From Datura wrightii (Eukaryota; Streptophyta; Magnoliopsida; Solanales; Solanaceae), in assembly GCA_035772735.1 (NCBI GenBank), contig JASDFA010000016.1, forward strand, positions 177,635,001 through 177,699,000: a stretch of 64,000 bases of DNA. Direction: 5' to 3'. Positions 46,520 through 60,100 of the stretch are shown here, one piece after another (the stretch's first letter is position 1; the number at the start of each line of letters is the position of its first letter). The translations under genes and the position numbers were made by a program. The notes under the pieces are model-generated. The model was not told the origin of the DNA, made no database searches, and saw nothing but the letters and a program-made list of their open reading frames with translations.

Positions 46520-49500
46520 TGTCGCGCCTAATTTTTCTTGCGAAAAATGAAACTCGTCATCTTTTAGGATCATTTATATGAAGAGTCGCCACCTAACGAT
46601 TTGAGGTGCCTTAGGACACTATTTTATGTTAAAAGTCTGCTTAAATTAGCCTACGTCACCAGAAATTGGGGAAGGGCTCAAGTTACCTCGAAAGAAAAGT
46701 GTTAAGCACCTTTCGAGGTTCACGACTGTAGATTCCGGCTGAATTCATTAATATGTGGGGGTTAACTAAGTTATCATATAAGGTCAATTATTTAGCCTAA
46801 ACTATACCTAAGTTATTTAAAAAATATTATAAAAATAAATTAATCATATTTATCATTAAAATTAGAAGACCACAAATCATTACAAAGAAGAAGAGAAATC
46901 TAATAAGCAAGAAGAAAGAAACTTAGGACAATACATGTATTAACAAATATTATTTTTATAATTCATGTAATGATAATTTTAAAAAGAAACAACACAAAAT
47001 AACTGCAAATCAATAAATAAAAATAATAAGGATTGAACCGAACCTCGAAGAGGCGCCTACATATCCCTGAAGGGAATCAGGTCAAACGTAGTTCTGCTTT
47101 TAAATGGGGGATATTTAACCTAAAAAGATCACCCCGTGCAACTTAAATAATTCTTTGCAACCATTTAGATTGCTCGTATTATTCAGCGAGCACAGACTAT
47201 CATATCTCACTACCCACCTAATTAATTAGTTATTAATCCTAAAATTATTATAAATAAATAAAAAATATATATACTAACGCTCTAACATGTGCCTACCCGT
47301 TCCAAGCCTAATGTCCAAGAGGCATCGACTAGTAAATTTAGATTTTTGGGTCTAAAAATTACTTAGGACTATTAATGATATACGTCAAATAAGTAAATAT
47401 AAACAACAAGCACATAAGGTGTCATGTTGCCTCTATGCAAATAAAACCTATAACATGAATTCTAAACATGTGAATAGATCCTATGGACATGATCTCTAAA
47501 GAGGTGAATAGATCCTATATTCATAATTTCTAAACATGTGAGTAGATCCTATAAATATGATTTCTATGAATAAATCCTATATGCATGAGTTCTAATCGGA
47601 CGATCAAATGGTAAAAGACATACAAACCTCGCCCCCCCTCAGAATAATAGACCCCTTTTCCACTATTATTCGCGTTTATTACAATATTACAATAATAAAT
47701 AAAATATATAAGAATAAATAATGTTAAAACCTAAAACTAAACACAGAACTGCATAATTTATCTTTCAGACCCTAAACCCGAGGTGAATCTTCCGTGTTAT
47801 AATAAGTTCCTCCGAAAAAAAACCTGTTACACAGTGAAACAAAACACAACAAAACATATATGGACATATATGCACTTTGAACTTAAAGATCATATTTTAA
47901 AAAGCCAAAACAAAACACATAGAGAAATATATGTTAGAAATTAAGGGAGGTATGATGTGTGCGACAAACTTAAGCATGTTGTTGTAAGAGTATCATAAAA
48001 GTATACTAACCAGTTAATAATAAATATCCGCGAATAATCAACAATTCCAAAAGGTCCTTTTCAATAATTGAGACCAAACCTCAACACATCAAGATCACGA
48101 GAATATCATGGATTCCGAGCAGTGCTTATGTTGAGGAGACAAGATGAGTTAAAAAAATGAAGCGCGAAGAATAAAGAAGTAAGGAACCAAGTAAATTTTT
48201 GCTTCTTATATTGATAAATAAATAGCAATATTCGAATGTTAAAACGAAGTATTGCTAAAGAATAGATGGTGTCTCAAATGTTATTTTGCTCGGGGAATAG
48301 CCGTACTCTTTTTTAAATCTATGAAAAGAAGAGAAGGGCATACTTATATATTTTATTAGTAGGAGGATAAAAGGTAGTAAAATATTCAGAAAATCAATCA
48401 ATGAAATTCTTTCCTTAATCAGAAAGTATATTAAAAAAAATAGAAATACCATGATCAATCATGCATTAAATCAGTTATGAAAAATAGAAAAATCAGTCAC
48501 ATGTTTTTCCTTCATTAGAAATCAATTAAATATAAGATAATAGTAATAAGTTCTCAAATCAAGGAAAGAGGATAATCAATCATATCAATTCAAAGAAGGC
48601 ATAATCAATTTGTAAAAAAAAAAACCATTCAGGTCCCCAAGAATATTCAAATAATAAGACTGACATACAAATACAAAATCATAGACTACCATAATTTGCA
48701 TATAAAATTGTTATGGAAAGAGAGACTAATCCCAAAATAAATTTACCAAAATATAAATAAAAGCTGAACTGTCTTTAAGAGCATAAGCACACTAAGTATA
48801 TCCACAAATTTTAGGATGTCACAGACCATACGCACTAAAATCAGATCAAAAATGAGAGGAAGTAAAGCAAACTAAACGAGGCCACCAGAATACTCAAATG
48901 CCAAACAATCTAGATTGTTCATGAATACATGCAAAGGAGATTGTCATGAACCCAAACTAGAGGAAAAGAAGACAAATCATACCATGTATTTGAACTATCT
49001 CAAATAGGTGAAATGACCCGTTATATAATATTCTATCAGCACCAAAATCCTACAAACATCCTAAGTAGTATTCGAAATTAGGTGAACATGTATCATATAT
49101 ATGCATCTAATCCCAAAAATTCAGCAAGTAAGGCTCTTAAAGTTTGACAGAAATATAATTTCATGTATGTCAATCTAAGTATGTAAAAAATAATGAACAC
49201 AATAGATTAAACAAAATTTAATAAACAAATTGCACGACCTTCAGATCTAAAAGACTATTTAAGCTAAGTTAGGATTCGAAAAATAACAATATGAACATTG
49301 TCGGAGTTTTTAGGTCTGTTAGATGGCTAGAGTAGTTGGTCGGGTCTGTGGTGGTGGTGTTTCGATGGTGTGAGGGAGGCGACTGGTTCAGTGATGGAGG
49401 CAGTGTTTTGAGGGTAAATAAAAAAGAGGAAGAAGAAAGGGAAGGCGATGCTGAAGGGAAAATGGTTCACTGAAACATTGGTTTCATGGTGACCTCGTCG

Positions 49501-50792
49501 GAGCAGTGGTGGTTGTCATCAAGTGGCGAGAGTGGTGACATTTTGAGAGGAGAGAGGAGAGCCGAAGGGATGGTGGCGGCTGTTTTGTCCTGGCCGAAGC
49601 AGTGAGATTTTTCAGTGATGGCCGGAGTTTTTCAGTTCTGGAGGGAGAGGAAGGATGGACGAGAAAGATGGTGAGGAAGAGAAGAGCTTGTCCGTCTGGT
49701 GGTGTTTGGTCTGGTTTCGTCGGAGAAGATGAACCAGCGGCAGATAGATATAAAGAATAGGGTGTGAGACTGTGGTTCGCTTGGCTCGTCGGCGAAGAGA
49801 GAAAGAGGGGGACGGTGGTGTTTCATTGGTTGTTCATGGCGGAAAAGGGAATGGAAAAGGTTACCGGAGGTGGTTTCGGCCCGGAAAAGATGGAGGAGAG
49901 TGGCGGAGCCTTCTATGAGAGGTTTAGGGCGGTCGATCTGGTCAGAGAAGATAGTGAGGTCAGGTGGGGCGCATGTTGAGTGAGGAAGAGTGAAAATGAG
50001 ATTAGGTTTAGGGGTATTGGGATAAATATGGGAAGTGGGTAGGATTTATTATCGACCGTAGGATTAGATTAAATGAACGGCTGGATCAAAATTTATCAAA
50101 GATGGGTCGGGTTGCGGGTAGGCTAATTGGGTCGCGGGTAATTAAATTGAATTGGCTGATTTTGAATTTAAAGAATAGCCAGACTTGATCAAAAGTGACA
50201 AAAATTGATATAAATTAAGTGAAAATTTGGCCAAATTTTAAATAAATTGGGAAAAAATCAAAATTGGCTTCTATATAGTTAATAAAATACTATATTTGTA
50301 AATAATTTGATAAATAGGAAATAAATTAATTTATCAAAAATTATATAAACTTTATTATCAACATAGATGATTTATAAATTTAAGTAAAAATTAAGTAATA
50401 TTATTACGTGAATAGTTTATAAAACTTAGTAAAATTATATAAATATTATCATGTAAATAGTTCATGAAAATTAAGTAAAAACATATATTTTAAAATAAAA
50501 GCTTGTTTTATTAAAGATACATATATTAACACGAAATATACTATATATGACATAATTACGTAATATCATAAAATTAATAAATTAAAATTAAATTAAAATA
50601 TATATACAACAATTTGAAATAATTATGTAATTTTAAATAATTATGTAATGAAATAATTATGCAAGAGTTATGATAATCAATTATTTTAAAATTATGAATG
50701 CAAGTCGAACAATTGCATAAAAAGATAACTATTAATATACATATATAAGCAATGTATGCGGGGCGCAGGGAGGTCAAAATTGGGTGTCAACA
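46520..50792 (-). repeat. 3' LTR of the Ogre-like element (4.27 kb)
   Basis: It matches 57165-61325 along most of its length. It keeps a 680-bp GC-richer block (about 49510-50195) that the other LTR lacks, and lacks about 490 bp that the other has (58226-58715). The GC-richer block encodes only low-complexity Pro/Thr-rich open frames on the minus strand. A TATA-like TTTATATCTATC near 49750 (minus) could be the promoter. Confidence 0.9.
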
Positions 50793-51299
50793 ACTGCCTC
50801 TTCTTTGCTCGGGAATGAAGGATGAATTGTCGAGCAAAGAACGTTGACTTAGTCGCCAATTTTGTCTGATGGAAGAACGATCTCAGTGGGACTAGGTAAG
50901 AAAAAAATAAAAGTTGTGAAGATGTTGTGGCCGAGACTTCAGTATCAAGCCGCCTACATATCTCGGGTCTATGAGATCTAGGCCGCGTGTAGTTCTAGAT
51001 TTAAAAGCGAACGAGATTCCTAAAGCAAGTTGATAATACGGGATTTGAATAAGGAACGAAAGGAGTATGAAATGATAAGAATAGAGGAATGAAAGAGATG
51101 GGTGAAATTGTTACTTTCGTATCAAAGTGCAACAATATAAGAATGTGGGCTAATTTGAAAGATAAAAGATTGAAAGGTGAAATGAAAATGAAAATGCTTC
51201 TAAGTAATATGCGATGAACAGTGGTAGAGCTCGAGAATAACTAAATGGATGAATAAATGATGACAGATAGAGACAATGCCATATAAATTTGCGAAATTA

Positions 51300-52300
51300 A
51301 AGCGTACTTGAATAAATTTGAGAGGGTAATGCTTAACCCCAACAACGTAAAAATAGTAGGACCATGCTTAGCCCTTAAAATTTGGAGGATAGTGCTTAAT
51401 CCATCTGAAAATCAAAAGAATGGGAGTAGCATAATAATAGTAGCTTAAAAGTAGTAAAATAGTGGTTTGAAGAAACAAAATAACTCGAAAGTAGCTTAAG
51501 AATTTGAGAGTAGCATAAGAGTGGCAAAACAACATAGGAGTTTAAAAGTAGCATGATGGTAGCTTGGTTTAAAATCACGAGAGTAACTTGAAATAACACA
51601 ATAGTAGCCTGCAAACGTTAAAATACTGGATAAAAATGATTAGTTAATAAGCATAAGATAATATTTTGCAAAATTAACGATTAGCTCGGATAAATTTGAA
51701 AAGATAGTGCTTAACCTGATTCAAAATTTAGAAGGCAATGCTTAGCCCTTAAAATTTAGGTTAATGCTTAACCCATAGGATAATGCTTAGCCCTTAAAGA
51801 AGTATTTAGGGTAGTGCTTAACCCATAGGACAATGCTTAGCCCTTTAAAAATTGAGGGTAGTGCTTAACCCATAGGACAATGCTTAGTCCTTTAAAATTG
51901 AGGGTAGTGCTTAACCCATAGGATAATGCTTAGCCCTTAAAGAAACATTTAGGGTAGTGCTTAACCCATAGAACAATTCTTAGCCCTTAAAATTTAGGGT
52001 AGTGCTTAACCCATAGGATAATGCTTAGCCCTTAAAATTTAGGGTAGTGCTTAACTCATAGGACAATGCTTAGCCCTTTAAAAGAAAATGGAGGGTGGTG
52101 CTTAACTCATAGGAAAATTCTTACCCCTTAAAAGAAAATGGAGGATAGTGCTTAACCGATAGGGCAGTGCTTAGCCCTTAAAAATTGAGGGTAGTGCTTA
52201 ACCCATAGACAATGCTTAGCCCTTTAAAAAAATTGGAGGGCAGTGCTTAGCCCTTAAAAATTGAGGGTAGTGCTCAACCCATTCAGAAATCAAAGTATTA
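51300..52300. repeat. Minisatellite in the 3' region of the Ogre-like element
   Basis: About a dozen units of 45-58 bp, best between 51690 and 52290, each with GGGTAGTGCTTAACCCATAG and GACAATGCTTAGCCCTTAAA. The two halves share TGCTTARCCC, so the unit itself looks like an ancient duplication. Between 51400 and 51610 a different, more decayed AGTAGCTTAA/AGTAGCATAA repeat occurs. The position between gag and the 3' LTR is where Ogre relatives are known to carry variable tandem repeats. Confidence 0.93.
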
Positions 52301-52989
52301 ATACTTAACTTTAAATAAACAGTGTTCAGCTTTGAGTAACTTACTAAGAGGGTAGTGCTTAACCCTGTTCATAGACGAACTTCAAGTAGTTTATCTTTGT
52401 AGTTGATAACGAATACCTTCGTGAATCTAGATGATATATAGAATAATTACAAATTTATACCTGTCGTTCCTGTGCTCAAAGAAAAATTATAAGTTTAAAA
52501 GAGAAAAAGTTGATTTGTGTCTCTATTCGTCTGTTGCTATTCCAATTCACGAGATTCGAACTTATGATCAAGCTGGATGTCACGCCCTTCCATAGATGTC
52601 CTTTTGAAGGATCAATCCCTGGTCTTTGACTTAATCCTGTTGAAATTTTAAGATCCTTCTCAAAATTTCTACCCCAATTATTGAATTAAGAAAACATTTT
52701 ATTTCCTTGCAAAAGGAATTTTTGAGGTCGCCTCAAAAATTCTACCCCAGTTCTGTAGAGAAGCCTGATATATGGTATTTTTGAGATCCTCTCAAAAATT
52801 TCGTTACAGTTCCAAACTCAACAAGATAGGAGAAGGAGATTTTATTAAGATAAAGACCGAGTCCCACAGCGACGCCTACGTATCCCTCTTAAACAGGAAT
52901 CAGGTCCAACGTAGTTCAGAATACAAGTAGTAAAAAGCTTTCAAATAAAGGAGCAAATCAAACTGAGAGTAGCCTTTGACGTCAAACAA

Positions 52990-54740
52990 GCATCAGCTTT
53001 TATTTTTGGTGTATCACCTTGGCATCAATCAATGCTTGAATCTTATCTTTCAAAGCTCGACACTCTTCTGTGGTGTGTCCTCTCATCCCTGAATGATAGT
53101 CTCAAATCTTATTATGATCGAGCCATTTCGCATGTGTATCCATCACTATTGCAGGAATTAGAGTGATATAGTCGGCAACCTTTAATCTTTCATATAATTG
53201 GGTTATAGGCTCACTCAAAGGAGTATACTGCTTGGATGAATTTGTTCGGGATCTCGTAAGCTGGCGAGATTGTTGATTTGGTGGATTTTGATAAACTGGG
53301 GGCCTTTGGAATACGGGTGGAGGAAGCTGAAAATGTGTAGGTTGCGCGTTAAGTAGCAGGGTTATAGAGTGACATTGGGTGATTGTATGTTGGTGCAGGA
53401 ACTTGAAATGCCGACATTTGGTATTGGAATAGAGGTGATTGGTATCCCCAAGGAGTTTTTGGTCCTTCTAGAGGCGATACGATATTCACCCCTTTCTTAT
53501 TCTCAATGGTCCTTCCAGACTGTGAAGTCTTGCTAGCTGGTTGCAATGCTCCTTAATCGATAATGGTACCATTCTTGATACCGTCCTTAATCTTTTTGCC
53601 TAATTTGATGATTTCGGCGAAGATCTTCTAACTTACTAGAATCAACCTATCATATACTTGCGGTCCAAATTCCACATGAAGATATCCTTTATTTGAACTT
53701 CCTCAATTGGAGGTCGCACTCTAGCGGCCTCGGACCTCCAACGGGTTGCATATTCCCTGAATGTCTCTGTAGGCTTTCTCTTTAAGTTTTGAATGTAGTG
53801 CAAATATGGTGCATTCTCTGTATTGAAACTGAACCGCTCTACAAAATTTGCAGCCATATCAGTCCAAGTAATCCTTTTTCTCGAATTTTTCTCTATGTAC
53901 CAATTGAGAGCATTTCCAGTCAAACTTCTTATGAAGAGTTTCATTCTTATCTTCTCATTTCGTCCCACCTCTACCAGCTTATCACAATATAATCTCAAGT
54001 GGGCCCTTGAATCACCGGCCCCAGTAAACAATTCAAACTTAGGAGATTTGTACCCCTCCAGTAGTTCGACATCAGGATGTATGCATAATTCTTCATAATT
54101 TAGACCTTCTATCCCCTTGGACCCTTCTATATTCTGTATACGGTCATTCATCTTTTTGAGCTCCGTGACCATAGATTGTATTAAGCTGTCTTTCTCAGAG
54201 AGTTCAAATTCTCCTAGGTGATGAGTGACTGGAGCAGTCTCAATATAAATGGGTGTTTAAGGTATGATTTTCGGTAGCATGGGCGTAAGATATGTTGCAG
54301 GTGGATGGGGGAGGTAAGTGATGGATGCGAGATATGGTGGGTGGATCTTGTGGGGCGTCTTGATTCTGGTGTACATTTGAAGGAGTTGCGTAAGAATTAT
54401 GCGTATATTGTATATGACTTTGAGGAAACGAGTAGATATGACTAGAATTGTTTTGAGGACATGAGACTTGATGGGATGACAGAGGTAAAATCGTAAAAGC
54501 AACATGAGACTTGGTAGCAGCATGGATCTTAGTCTACTGTTCGAATGAAGTTTTCAATGGGATTGACATGTTGGTTGTACTACGAACTCGGGATAATTCC
54601 CCTTGAAGTTCCAAAATTCTTTGTTCCATCCTTGGTATCATGTCATTATACTCAGGTGGATACCTTCTCTCTGGACTCTCTGCAGAATCTCTTGGAGCGG
54701 TCGTATCAATTTTGATTGCTGAACTGTTACTATCATTCAT
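52990..54740 (-). pseudogene. Ogre/Tat-like gag (broken)
   Basis: Start at 54740 (MNDSNSSAIKIDTT), then a coiled, charged segment (MIPRMEQRILELQGELSRV) ended by a stop at 54536-54534. The frame continues with a Pro/His/Asn-rich stretch, switches frame near 54280, and enters the gag core (LYCDKLVEVGRNEKIRMKLF, ALNWYIEKN, FVERFSFNTENAP) at 54100-53650. Further frame changes lead to a Gln/Pro/Tyr-rich part (53550-53350) and a final zinc-like motif (YHSGMRGHTTEECRALKDKI) near 53080. Gag would form the particle; this copy is inactive. Confidence 0.85.
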
Positions 54741-55717
54741 TTTCCCTCTTACTTTGGAGAACCGACTAGGAGAAAGGTACGGAGGGCAGTAATGCACAAA
54801 TCAACCTTAGAAAGGAAAATAATCAAGATAATCAATAAAATCAGTAAAGAAACTCGAGCATAACATGTTGTAAATAAAAGATTAAAGCAAGTAAACACAC
54901 TAATATGTTTCACGCTATAGATAAAAGATTAAACACATTAATACGTTCCCTAATTTGGGGGCCTAGTAGGCCTAGCGCATTTTGAGAGTCGAATATGTCA
55001 TAATGTGTCATTCCATTTGCTCCACTAAAATATCCAAATAAATAAATCATTGCTTTATTTTACATAATGAAATATTACAAGAAATAAATTACAAAAATAA
55101 AGCTATAGCCCAAATGCAAATTCTCTTCCTTCTTTGGCTTCTTCCTAGTTGACACGAAGTGAATTTTTGCTTAACACCTGCATCATAAAATGTTAGTTTT
55201 ACCCTTCCCACCTAAGGAGCAAATAGTCTACATTTTTAGGCATATTAACCTCTAAAAAAATGCAAATAGATATGATATTGTCCTTTTCGAGATTGTAAAT
55301 CTCTTTGGACTTTGGACAATGTTAAACTGATGGCCTCAATACATCAAGGATATTGAGAACTCCTAGGGATAATGCATGCATGACTTAACATAAATTTCTA
55401 AGAGTTGGGTAGACATGGATTATGCGAGAAGGCATGTGGTCACATGGTAGTAAAACTATCCATTCACCCTATATATATGCCAATTCTCTAAATGAGTTTT
55501 GAAAGGATTTTGAAGAAGTGCAAAGCACAACTCGTGTGTATAGTGTGTGATAGTGAGAATTTTCCAAATGGGGGAAGTATAAATGGGGTTATAATTATAT
55601 AAAATGATAACAATTAGCACATAAATAACATGATAACATAATTAGAAGTTAAGGAAAGCAATAAGTATTAAATAAAGCGACAAAAGAAATAAAGAAGACA
55701 GGGAATAAATACGTCAT

Positions 55718-55761
55718 AGGATTTTCAGTCCTTTGCTCTAACCAGCTGAGCTACCTGGACC
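55718..55761 (-). other. tRNA-Phe-like 5' half in the leader of the Ogre-like element
   Basis: On the minus strand the sequence shows a D-arm (GCTC AGCTGGTTA GAGC) and an anticodon arm (AAGGA CTGAAAA TCCT) with loop anticodon GAA, preceded by TCCAGGTA. It matches the start of an organellar-type tRNA-Phe as I know it, for about 44 nt. It diverges right after the anticodon stem, so the variable and T arms and the acceptor 3' strand are missing. It is a tRNA-derived fragment, not a working gene. Confidence 0.6.
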
Positions 55762-56190
55762 ACTTTCCTAAAGTCTGTTTTCTTCATCGAATAGCGCCCT
55801 AAGTTATGTCACATAAGAGATAGTTGAAAATGATTAAACATGAAATACCAACATTAAACAAGAAAGCAAATGAGGAAAATAGGAGGGGATTAAACATGTA
55901 GTAAATACTTTAAATAAAGAAACAAATAAGGGAATAAGGGAAAGGGATTAAGCGTGAAAAAAATATAATAATTCAAACAAGGAAGAAGATAAGGGAAATG
56001 GAAAATTTAAATGCACATAGATTATGAATAGGTCCTTTTCGGGATTGAGAATCCCTTAAGACTCTATGGAAAAGCTTTACTATCAGTCTTGACGCACCAT
56101 GGACGTCGTGCTTCCTAGGTATAACATAATGTGTATTTCTTAGTAAAGGACACACGGTCAAGATATAAAGAGCATGAAGTGGGATAAACG

Positions 56191-56800
56191 TGGTTCCCTC
56201 AAGCGGACGACTTGAGAGTGGGAAAGCTCATGGCTGTCGATGCATCGCTGATCGACCAATCTACAAGACATTTCTTGACACGGGTGTTTTAGAAATGAAC
56301 GTCCGTGTGACCATGCAACTGTTTCAAAAGAAAAGAAAGGATGTTCCAAATGGAGGAGGATATGGGCGAAATGACAGTTATAATAACAATTAGCAAGCAA
56401 TGAAAAATGATACACAATAAAAATATCAAATAATAATGAATAAGGCAGTGAGAACCAAAATATTAAGTAAGACAGAAATTCGTCAGCATTTGCAATAAAA
56501 AGAGAAATCAAGCAAAATAATTTAAATATGACACCAAATAAGGGAAATAAGGAAAGGGGATTAAGCATGCAAGGAGAAATAATCTAGATATGTTAGGATT
56601 AAAGAGAATAAGGAAAAGTAAAAGACAAACAAATAGACATGATAAGGGGGTTAATAGACATAGTTTCCTCAAGCGGATAATTTGAGAGTGAGGAAAACTC
56701 ATGACCGTCGACGCACCGCTCATCAACCAAATCATGAGTATTCCTCGAAAGGTTTTAATAGTGAACGGCCGTGAAACCAAGCAACCGTTATCAAGTGTAT
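56191..56800. repeat. Diverged direct repeats in the leader of the Ogre-like element
   Basis: A block of about 140 bp starting GTTCCCTCAAGCGGA (56193) recurs as GTTTCCTCAAGCGGA (56663), 470 bp away. Both copies include TTGAGAGTG, GTCGAYGCAYCGCT and GAACGKCCGTG. GGGATTAAGCRTG phrases recur on the same spacing. Confidence 0.75.
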
Positions 56801-57143
56801 GAGTGAGACACTTATTGAATTAATATGTAATGAAAAATAAATATATACAAAGTAGACCGCAGTAGTACATAAAGCGATAAAATAGCAGACCAGAAATTTA
56901 GTAATACGGTATTAAAAGAAATGATATAGAGATAGAGTTATAAAAGTTTCAAGTATAGAAAGTAATCAAGTATAGAAGGAAACAAACAAATAAAGAAAAA
57001 CGAAGACAAAATCAGATAAAGAAGGAATATAAACATGTAAGGAAAGAGAATTTTATATGAAAGGCACATCAAAATTTAAACATGGTAAGTAAAGCATAAG
57101 AACCCCCCATAAATAATGAAACCGTTATGGTTAGAGCCTAAAA

Positions 57144-57161
57144 TCCGCAGCAGAGTCGCCA
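57144..57161 (-). other. Primer binding site, tRNA-Arg type
   Basis: The minus strand reads TGGCGACTCTGCTGCGGA three bases after the 5' LTR end. Ogre/Tat elements typically use a TGGCGACTCYGCTGGGGA site. This fixes minus-strand orientation. Confidence 0.87.
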
Positions 57162-57164
57162 TGC

Positions 57165-60100
57165 TGTCGCGCCCCATTTTTCTTGTGAAAAGCGTAACTC
57201 AACATGTGACAATTATTTTAGAATCATTTATATGAAGAGTCGCCACCTAATGATTTGAGGTGTCTTAGGACACTATTTTATGTTAAAAGTTATCTTAAAT
57301 TAGCCTACGTCACCAGAAATCGGGTAAGGGCTCAAGTTACCTCAAAAGAAAAGTGTTAAGCACCTTTCGAGGTTCACGACTGTGGATTCCGGCCGAATTC
57401 ATTAATATGTGGGGGTTAACTAAGTTATCATATAAGGTCAATTATTTAGCCTAACATATACCTAAGTTATTTAAAAAATATTATGAAAATAAATTAATCA
57501 TATTTATCATTAAAATTAGAAGACCACAAATCATTACAAAGAAGAAGAGAAATCAAATAAGCAAGAAGAAAGAAACTTAGGACAATCATGTATTAACAAA
57601 TATTATTTTTATAATTCATGTAATGATAATTTTAAAAAGAAACAACACAAAATAACTGCAAAATCAATAAATAAAAATAATAAGGATTGGACCGAACCTC
57701 GATGAGGCGCCTTCATATCCCTGAAGGGAATCAGGTCAAACGTAGTTCTACTTTTAAATGGGGGATATTTAACCTAAAGAGATCACCCCATGCAACTTAA
57801 ATAATTCTTTGCAACCATTTAGATTGCTTGTATTATTCAGCGAGCACAGACTATCATATCCCACTACCCAATTAGTTATTAATCCTAAAATTATTATAAA
57901 TAAATAAAAAATATATATACTAACGCTCTAACATGTGCCTACCCGTTCCAAGCCTAATGTCCAAGAGGCATCGACTATTAAATTTAGATTTTTGGGTCTA
58001 AAAATTACTTAGGACTATTAATGATAAACGTCAAATAAGTAAATATAAACAACAAGCACATAAGGTTTCATGTTGCCTCTATGCAAATAAAACCTATAAC
58101 ATGAATTCTAAACATGTGAATAGATCCTTGTACATGATTTCTAAAGAGGTGAATAGATCCTATATTCATGATTTCTAAACATGTGAGTAGATCCTATGAA
58201 TATGATTTCTATGAATAAATTAAATATACATGATTCCTAGTACAAAAATCAAATTTAAGTGCACAACATTCTATAGAACCCTATTAGACAAAGTTTCTAA
58301 CTATGTAGACAGATCAATGAGGACAGGATTGCTAATACCAGGACGTCAGAAAAATGCAGCATATTGAGTATATGAGTCGAGGAATATCTCCCTTAGGCAG
58401 GGATTTTATGATTCAAAAATTACATTAAAAAAAAGGTCTCTATAGACATGATTTTTGTGTGAGTTTCAAACAACAATTATAAATTAAGAATTTAAACAAA
58501 CAACCCTTAAGTTGTTTTGGTGTTCCGACAGGCAATGAAATATTATAAACATATAATTTAACTAATGACGGGTGGCTAATAATGTAAATTCTATAGGCAT
58601 GATATCTAAATATTATCGCATCAATTAAATCCTATGGGCATGGTTTCTAATATGCTTCAACTTAAGTCATTTAGTTTCTATGATCTCTAATAAAAATGAT
58701 TAAATCCGTCAATCCTATATGCATGATTTCTAATCGGACGATCAAACGGTAAAAGACATACAAACCCCGCCCCCTCAGAATAATAGACCCCTTTTCCACT
58801 ATTATTCGCGTTTATTACAATATTACAATAATAAATAAAATATATAAGAATACATATACTAAAACCTAAAACTAAACACAGAACTATAATTTGTCTTTCA
58901 GACCCTAAACCCGAGGTGACTCTTCGGTGTTATAATAAGTTCCTCCAAAAGAAAACTTGTTACACAGTGATACAAAACACAACAAAACATATATGGACAT
59001 ATATACACTCCGAACTTAAAGATCATATTTTAAAAAGCTAAAACAAAACACAACGTTAGAAATTAAGGGAAGTATGATGTCTGCGGCAAACTTAAGCATG
59101 TTGTTATAAGAGTATCATAAAAGTATACTAACCAGTTAATAATAAATACCCGTGAATAATCAACAATTTCAAAAGGTCCTTTTCAATAATTGAGACCAAA
59201 CCTCAACACATCAAGATCACGAGAATCTCATGAATTCCGAGCAGTGCTTGTGTTGAGGAGGGCAAGATGAGTTAAAGAAATGAAGGGAGAAGAACAAAGA
59301 AGTAAGGAACCAAGCAAACTTTTGGGTTCTTATATTAATAAAGGAATAGCAATATTCGAATGTTAAAACGAAGTATTGCTAAAGAATAGATGGCGTCTCA
59401 AATGTTATTTTTCTAGGGAAATAGCCGTACTTTTTTTAAATCTATGAAAAGAAGAGAAGGGCATACCTATATATTTATTAGTAGAAGGATAAAAGGCAGT
59501 AACATATTCAGAAAATTAATCAATGAAATTCTTTCCTTAATCAGAAAGTATATTAAAAAAAATAAAAATACCATGATCAATCATGCATTAAATCAGTTAT
59601 GAAAAAGAGAAAAATCAGACACATATTTTTCCTTAAATAGAAATCAATTTAACAAAATGAATCATGTACTAATCAACTAAGGAAGGAGAAAGATCAACCA
59701 CATAAGCTTTCCTTAAACGAAATCAATTAAATATAAGACAATAGTAATAATCTCAAATCAAGGAAAGAGGATAATCAATCATATCTATTCAAAGAAGGCA
59801 TAATCAATTTGTAAAAAAAAACACATTCAGGTCCCTAAGAATATTCAAATAATAAGACTGACATACAAATACAAAATCATAGACTACCATAATTTGCATA
59901 TAAAATTGTTATGGAAAGAGAGACTAATCCCAAAATAAATTTACCAAAATATAAATAAAAGCTGAACTGTCTTTAAGAGCATAAGCATCACTAAGTATAT
60001 CCACAAATTTTAGGATGTCACAGACGATACGCACTAAAACCAGATCAAAAATGAGAGGAAGGAAAGCAACCTAAACGGGGCCACCAGAATACTCAAATGC

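Noticed and set aside
49632..49979. Pro/Ser/Thr-rich and Gly-rich open frames on both strands of the LTR
   Set aside because: Low-complexity translations of a GC-richer LTR block, and the matching block in the other LTR is deleted; no family signature.
51690..52290. Regularly spaced repeats resembling a CRISPR array
   Set aside because: The spacers are not unique, unit length varies, and the array lies inside a plant retrotransposon; it is a minisatellite.
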